This document shows, in pieces, positions 19,130 to 20,220 of a stretch of DNA of 20,220 nucleotides (positions within the stretch are counted from its first letter, which is position 1; the number at the start of each line of letters is the position of its first letter). Position numbers and translations under genes: made by a program. The DNA is from a virus. Location: the IMG/VR virus record IMGVR_UViG_3300031787_001045, positions 1 to 20,220 of that record; one strand, given 5' to 3'. Under the pieces are notes generated by a model, which worked only from the letters and a program-made list of their open reading frames with translations, had not been told where the DNA came from and searched no databases.

Positions 19130-19978
19130 ATGCCAGTAACTAAATGTTCAAACGGTAAATATAAAATTGGAGATGGTGAATGTATTTATACCACACGCGA
19201 GAATGCCAATGCGGCTTATAGAGCTTACTTGGCGGAGGAAGGAGAAAATGAATCTGAAAACGATAATGCAAAGAGTAAAAATATGATGTATAACTACAAG
19301 AGCCTCGGAATGGAGGTTAAGGATGTAGATGTCAAAGAAGGCATCGTTAGTGGTTATTTTAGTGCATTTGGTATGGTTGACTCCGATGGAGACATTATGA
19401 TGCCAGGTGCGTTTAAGCGTTCAATCTCTGATTGGGGACCAAATGCTAAAGGTAGGATTAAGCACTTACTTAACCACGACCCTTCTAAGCCATTGGGGAA
19501 AATCCAAGAGCTTGAGGAAGATGAGTACGGACTAAAGTACGTTAGCCAGATTGGTACACACTCATTAGGTAAGGACTTTATCAAAATGGTAGAGAGCGGA
19601 TTGATTGCCGAGCATTCAATTGGCTTTAAAATATTAAGAGAGCAGAAGAGTGGTGATGCTAACCAAATTCACGAGGTGATGCTATTTGAAGGCTCAAGTC
19701 TAACGGCTTGGGGAGCAAATGAAAACACTCCAATGATTGGGATGAAAAATATGGGAACAATTGCAGATATACAAGCACAAATAAAATCATTCGAGAAATT
19801 TATTCGTGATAGTGATGTTACGGATGAGACTATCGACCTATGTCTAATCAAAGTCAAACAACTCGCACAAGCACTTGAGCAAATGAGTAGCACTGAGGCA
19901 GCTATTGCAGCACCTCCGCAGCAAAAAAATGATGTAGTGCCAGTGGAGTCATTTATTTCTATTATAAACAAAATCTAA
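19130..19978 (+). CDS. HK97-type prohead protease with N-terminal KCSNGKYKIG module
   Basis: The 282-residue protein has a short N-terminal module (1-35, TKCSNGKYKIGDGECIYTTR) that I have seen at the start of other phage head proteins. It is followed by an acidic linker and the U35 serine protease domain (about 53-210). Catalytic residues should be His116 in LLNHDP and Ser163 in EHSIGF, with FEGSSLTAWGANENTPM closing the fold. It would cleave the capsid scaffold domain, and itself, during head maturation. The C-terminal 70 residues are helical and acidic and may be a scaffold or cleaved tail. It starts one base after the head gene and lies just before the capsid gene. Confidence 0.9.
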   Translation: MPVTKCSNGKYKIGDGECIYTTRENANAAYRAYLAEEGENESENDNAKSKNMMYNYKSLGMEVKDVDVKEGIVSGYFSAFGMVDSDGDIMMPGAFKRSISDWGPNAKGRIKHLLNHDPSKPLGKIQELEEDEYGLKYVSQIGTHSLGKDFIKMVESGLIAEHSIGFKILREQKSGDANQIHEVMLFEGSSLTAWGANENTPMIGMKNMGTIADIQAQIKSFEKFIRDSDVTDETIDLCLIKVKQLAQALEQMSSTEAAIAAPPQQKNDVVPVESFISIINKI

Positions 19979-19982
19979 GAAA

Positions 19983-20220
19983 ATGAGCGATTTAAAAGCA
20001 TTCGAGTCTGCCCTCGAACAAAAATTGGCAGAACAAAAAGCTGAGGTTGCACACGTAACCGAGAAAGCTTCTAAGCAATTTGACAGCAAGGTTGAGCAAA
20101 TCAACGAAGAGATGGTTAAGGCTAACAAAACTATCGCTGAAGCAGTTGCTGAGGTGAAAGAAGCTAAGGCTGCTTTCGGTAAGTTGAGCGCAAACGCTGA
20201 GCAGAGAGTTGCTAAGTCTT
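19983..20220 (+). CDS. Start of the major capsid protein (HK97 fold, N-terminal scaffold domain), cut by window edge
   Basis: An open frame starts at ATG 19983, four bases after the protease stop, and runs off the right edge after 79 codons. The visible part begins MSDLKAFESALEQKLAEQKA and is a long charged coiled coil (KQFDSKVEQINEEMVKANKT, AEVKEAKAAFGKLSAN). This is typical of the delta/scaffold domain of HK97-type major capsid proteins, which the prohead protease removes. The capsid fold itself lies outside the window. The call is from this helix plus gene order, and a separate scaffold protein is a less likely alternative. Confidence 0.75.
   Translation, partial: MSDLKAFESALEQKLAEQKAEVAHVTEKASKQFDSKVEQINEEMVKANKTIAEAVAEVKEAKAAFGKLSANAEQRVAKS

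Overview
The window is a continuous piece of a tailed-phage genome (or prophage) from a member of the Bacteroidota. The phage assignment rests on an ordered HK97-type packaging and head module at the right end (small terminase, large terminase, portal, SPP1 gp7-like head protein, prohead protease, start of a major capsid protein), a lysis pair at the left end, and a replication module between them. The host assignment is an inference: promoters fit the Bacteroidota pattern TTG/TTTG - about 18-21 bp - TAnnTTTG, ribosome-binding sites are weak and A-rich, and the sequence is AT-rich. Most genes are on the plus strand, packed with ATGA or 8-bp overlaps. No integrase, DNA polymerase or tail gene is seen.

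Layout. 1-2407: end of an unknown coiled-coil protein, GH19 endolysin, a spanin-like lipoprotein with a C-terminal membrane anchor, a DEDD 3'-5' exonuclease with a zinc ribbon, and a small HExxH protein, closed by a strong terminator. 2408-4001: an HTH regulator with its own promoter and probable operator, a small membrane protein, an SSB-like protein with an acidic DDTPF tail, then a non-coding block with two aberrant tRNA-like elements, hairpins and a terminator. 4002-8410: PD-(D/E)XK nuclease, MazG-like protein, SF2 helicase, GNAT acetyltransferase, VRR-NUC nuclease and several small unknown proteins. 8403-11619: a primase-polymerase/SF3 helicase, a cluster of GTACGCGATT iterons, two perfect DnaA boxes and a stand-alone DnaA domain IV protein. 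Together these look like the phage replication origin and its initiators. 11620-13995: a G-rich spacer and a minus-strand accessory operon with its own promoter. It holds six small genes, two of which encode membrane peptides of only 25 and 28 residues. 13996-20220: packaging and head genes.

The most unusual structure is in the large terminase gene. A 270-residue intein interrupts the third catalytic motif of the terminase nuclease. The place where an in-frame homing endonuclease domain would normally sit instead carries a complete 178-residue HNH endonuclease in a different reading frame. The intein frame stays open across the whole endonuclease, so about 179 codons are read in two frames. 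Other points of interest are the iteron/DnaA-box origin, the two tRNA-like elements with normal acceptor and T arms but abnormal anticodon regions, and the micro-peptide operon.
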